Shown piece after piece: positions 58,574-59,366 of a DNA stretch of 59,366 nt; positions within the stretch are counted from its first letter, which is position 1; each line of letters starts with the position of its first letter. The stretch is from Candidatus Lutacidiplasma silvani (GTDB lineage Archaea; Thermoplasmatota; Thermoplasmata; Lutacidiplasmatales; UBA184): assembly GCA_022750295.1 (NCBI GenBank), contig JAKIVZ010000002.1, positions 144,989 through 204,354 on the forward strand. The letters run 5' to 3'. The notes beneath the pieces were generated by a model, which was not told the DNA's origin, ran no database searches, and saw only the letters and a list, made by a program, of their open reading frames with translations. The position numbers were made by a program, and so were the translations under genes.

Positions 58574-59366
58574 TGCCGCGTCTCCCCGGTGACGACGTAC
58601 GGGGCCCGCTGGAGCTCCCGGACGTTGCGGCTCCCGGTCAGGAACATCGCGACCCGGAACTCGTAGATCAGGTGCTCGAGCTCGGCCTGGGTCTCGGCGA
58701 ACCCGGTCGAAGCGGCCCGCAGGATCCCGCCGGCGGTCCCGGCGGCGGTGGCCCCGAGGGCGACCGCCCGGGCGATGTCGAGTCCCGACCGGATCCCCCC
58801 GCTCGCGACGACGGGGAGCCCGAGCGGAACGAGCTCGCGGACCGAGACCGGGGACGGGATCCCCCAGTCCCAGAACGTCTTTCCGACCCGGGCCTCGCGG
58901 ACCGCCCCCTTCTCGACGGCCCGGTGGTGCTCGACGGCGGCGAACGACGTTCCGCCGGTCCCGCTGACGTCGAAGCCGCGGACCCCCGCGTCGCGGAGCC
59001 GCTCGGCGACCGACTTCGAGATCCCCGCGCCGGTCTCCTTGACCAGGACCGGCAAGAAGTGGGCGAGTCGACCGATCTCGTCGAGCGCCCCCTTCGCCTT
59101 CCGGTCGCCCTCGGGCTGGACCATCTCCTGGAGGAAATTCAAGTGGATGGCGAGGACGTCGGCGCCGATCAGCTCCATCGCCTTCCGGGCCTCGGCGACG
59201 GTGATGACCGCGTCGTTCGGTCCCTGGGCGATGATCTGCGGCGCCCCGATGTTCGCGAACTTGAGCGGAACGGCGTGGTCGGCCACGACGGAGTAGCTTT
59301 CCGGGAACTGCCCCTTCAGGATCGCGGCCCGCTCGCTCCCGACCCCCATGGCGACCCCGACCGCCG
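58558..59366 (-). CDS. fni: Type 2 isopentenyl-diphosphate delta-isomerase (N-terminus beyond window)
   Basis: The last 269 residues are visible; the frame is open at the right edge, so the start lies outside. It has the FMN-dependent IDI-2 features: GVGSERAAI, FANIGAPQIIAQG, ADVLAIHLNFLQEMVQPEGD, KETGAGISKSVAERL, FDVSGTGGTSFAAVE and VVASGGIRSGLDIARAVALGAT. It interconverts IPP and DMAPP for archaeal isoprenoid lipids. An ATG at 59347-59349 is internal because the family needs about 80 more N-terminal residues. The stop overlaps elp3. Confidence 0.93.
   Translation of the reverse strand, partial: AVGVAMGVGSERAAILKGQFPESYSVVADHAVPLKFANIGAPQIIAQGPNDAVITVAEARKAMELIGADVLAIHLNFLQEMVQPEGDRKAKGALDEIGRLAHFLPVLVKETGAGISKSVAERLRDAGVRGFDVSGTGGTSFAAVEHHRAVEKGAVREARVGKTFWDWGIPSPVSVRELVPLGLPVVASGGIRSGLDIARAVALGATAAGTAGGILRAASTGFAETQAELEHLIYEFRVAMFLTGSRNVRELQRAPYVVTGETRQWLTR

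Noticed and set aside
1-59366. CRISPR arrays, insertion sequences, rRNA genes or prophage
   Set aside because: No regularly spaced repeats, transposase, ribosomal RNA or phage structural genes were found by reading the sequence.

Overview
The window comes from a GC-rich archaeon, most likely a Thermoplasmatota or other euryarchaeal-type lineage (the lineage is inferred). Archaeal hallmarks are the archaeal-type S-adenosylmethionine synthetase, Trm1, NreA, archaeal Elp3, an Lhr-type helicase, an eIF1/SUI1 factor, type 2 IPP isomerase and THEP1-like NTPase. The tRNAs carry no encoded CCA, one tRNA-Trp is split by an intron after position 37, and TATA-like boxes lie about 25-35 bases upstream of many starts, as in leaderless archaeal transcripts. 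Genes are dense. No stretch over 300 bases lacks a gene, and neighbours in operons usually overlap by 4-5 bases (ATGA, GTGA, TGATG).

Layout. 1-3841 (minus): amidohydrolase, glycyl-tRNA synthetase, a coiled-coil protein and a UPF0200 P-loop kinase-like gene cut by the window edge. 3935-10371 (mostly plus): PfkB kinase, moeA, moaA (molybdenum cofactor), purQ, a PrmC/HemK-like methyltransferase on the minus strand, an NTPase and trm1. 10417-13725 (minus): Lhr helicase and a PPC/DUF296 protein. 13813-17582 (plus): larE overlapping uvrB, then a winged-helix regulator. 17523-21004 (minus): a BtuCDF-like importer. 21122-21284: intron-containing tRNA-Trp(CCA). 21386-23491 (plus): VOC protein and a Wzx/MATE-like flippase.

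23498-31436 (minus) is an eight-gene heme operon in transcription order hemA-hemC-hemD-hemB-hemQ-hemL-hemE-hemH, each gene overlapping the next. HemE plus a CpfC-like HemH plus HemQ implies the coproporphyrin-dependent route rather than the siroheme (Ahb) route usual in archaea; the coproporphyrinogen oxidase is not in the window.

31621-36760 holds a Cys-rich A-type Fe-S carrier, an ABC-2 exporter, eIF1/SUI1, a two-domain rhodanese, and a convergent gene that fuses an H-protein-like domain (lipoyl lysine replaced by Arg) to a TusA-like domain. A 62-residue Cys-rich protein diverges from the fusion. This sulfur-linked locus is the most unusual part of the window.

37087-48112 contains three large exported, sequon-rich proteins anchored by one C-terminal membrane helix, mixed with SRPBCC, methyltransferase, VOC, luciferase-like and tRNA-Ala(TGC) genes. 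48192-59366 holds a YCII-VOC fusion, an MBL-fold hydrolase, two class III aminotransferases, a GNAT, tRNA-Pro(CGG), nreA, a membrane-anchored zinc-ribbon protein, metK, elp3 and the 3' part of fni. No CRISPR array, insertion sequence, rRNA or prophage was seen.
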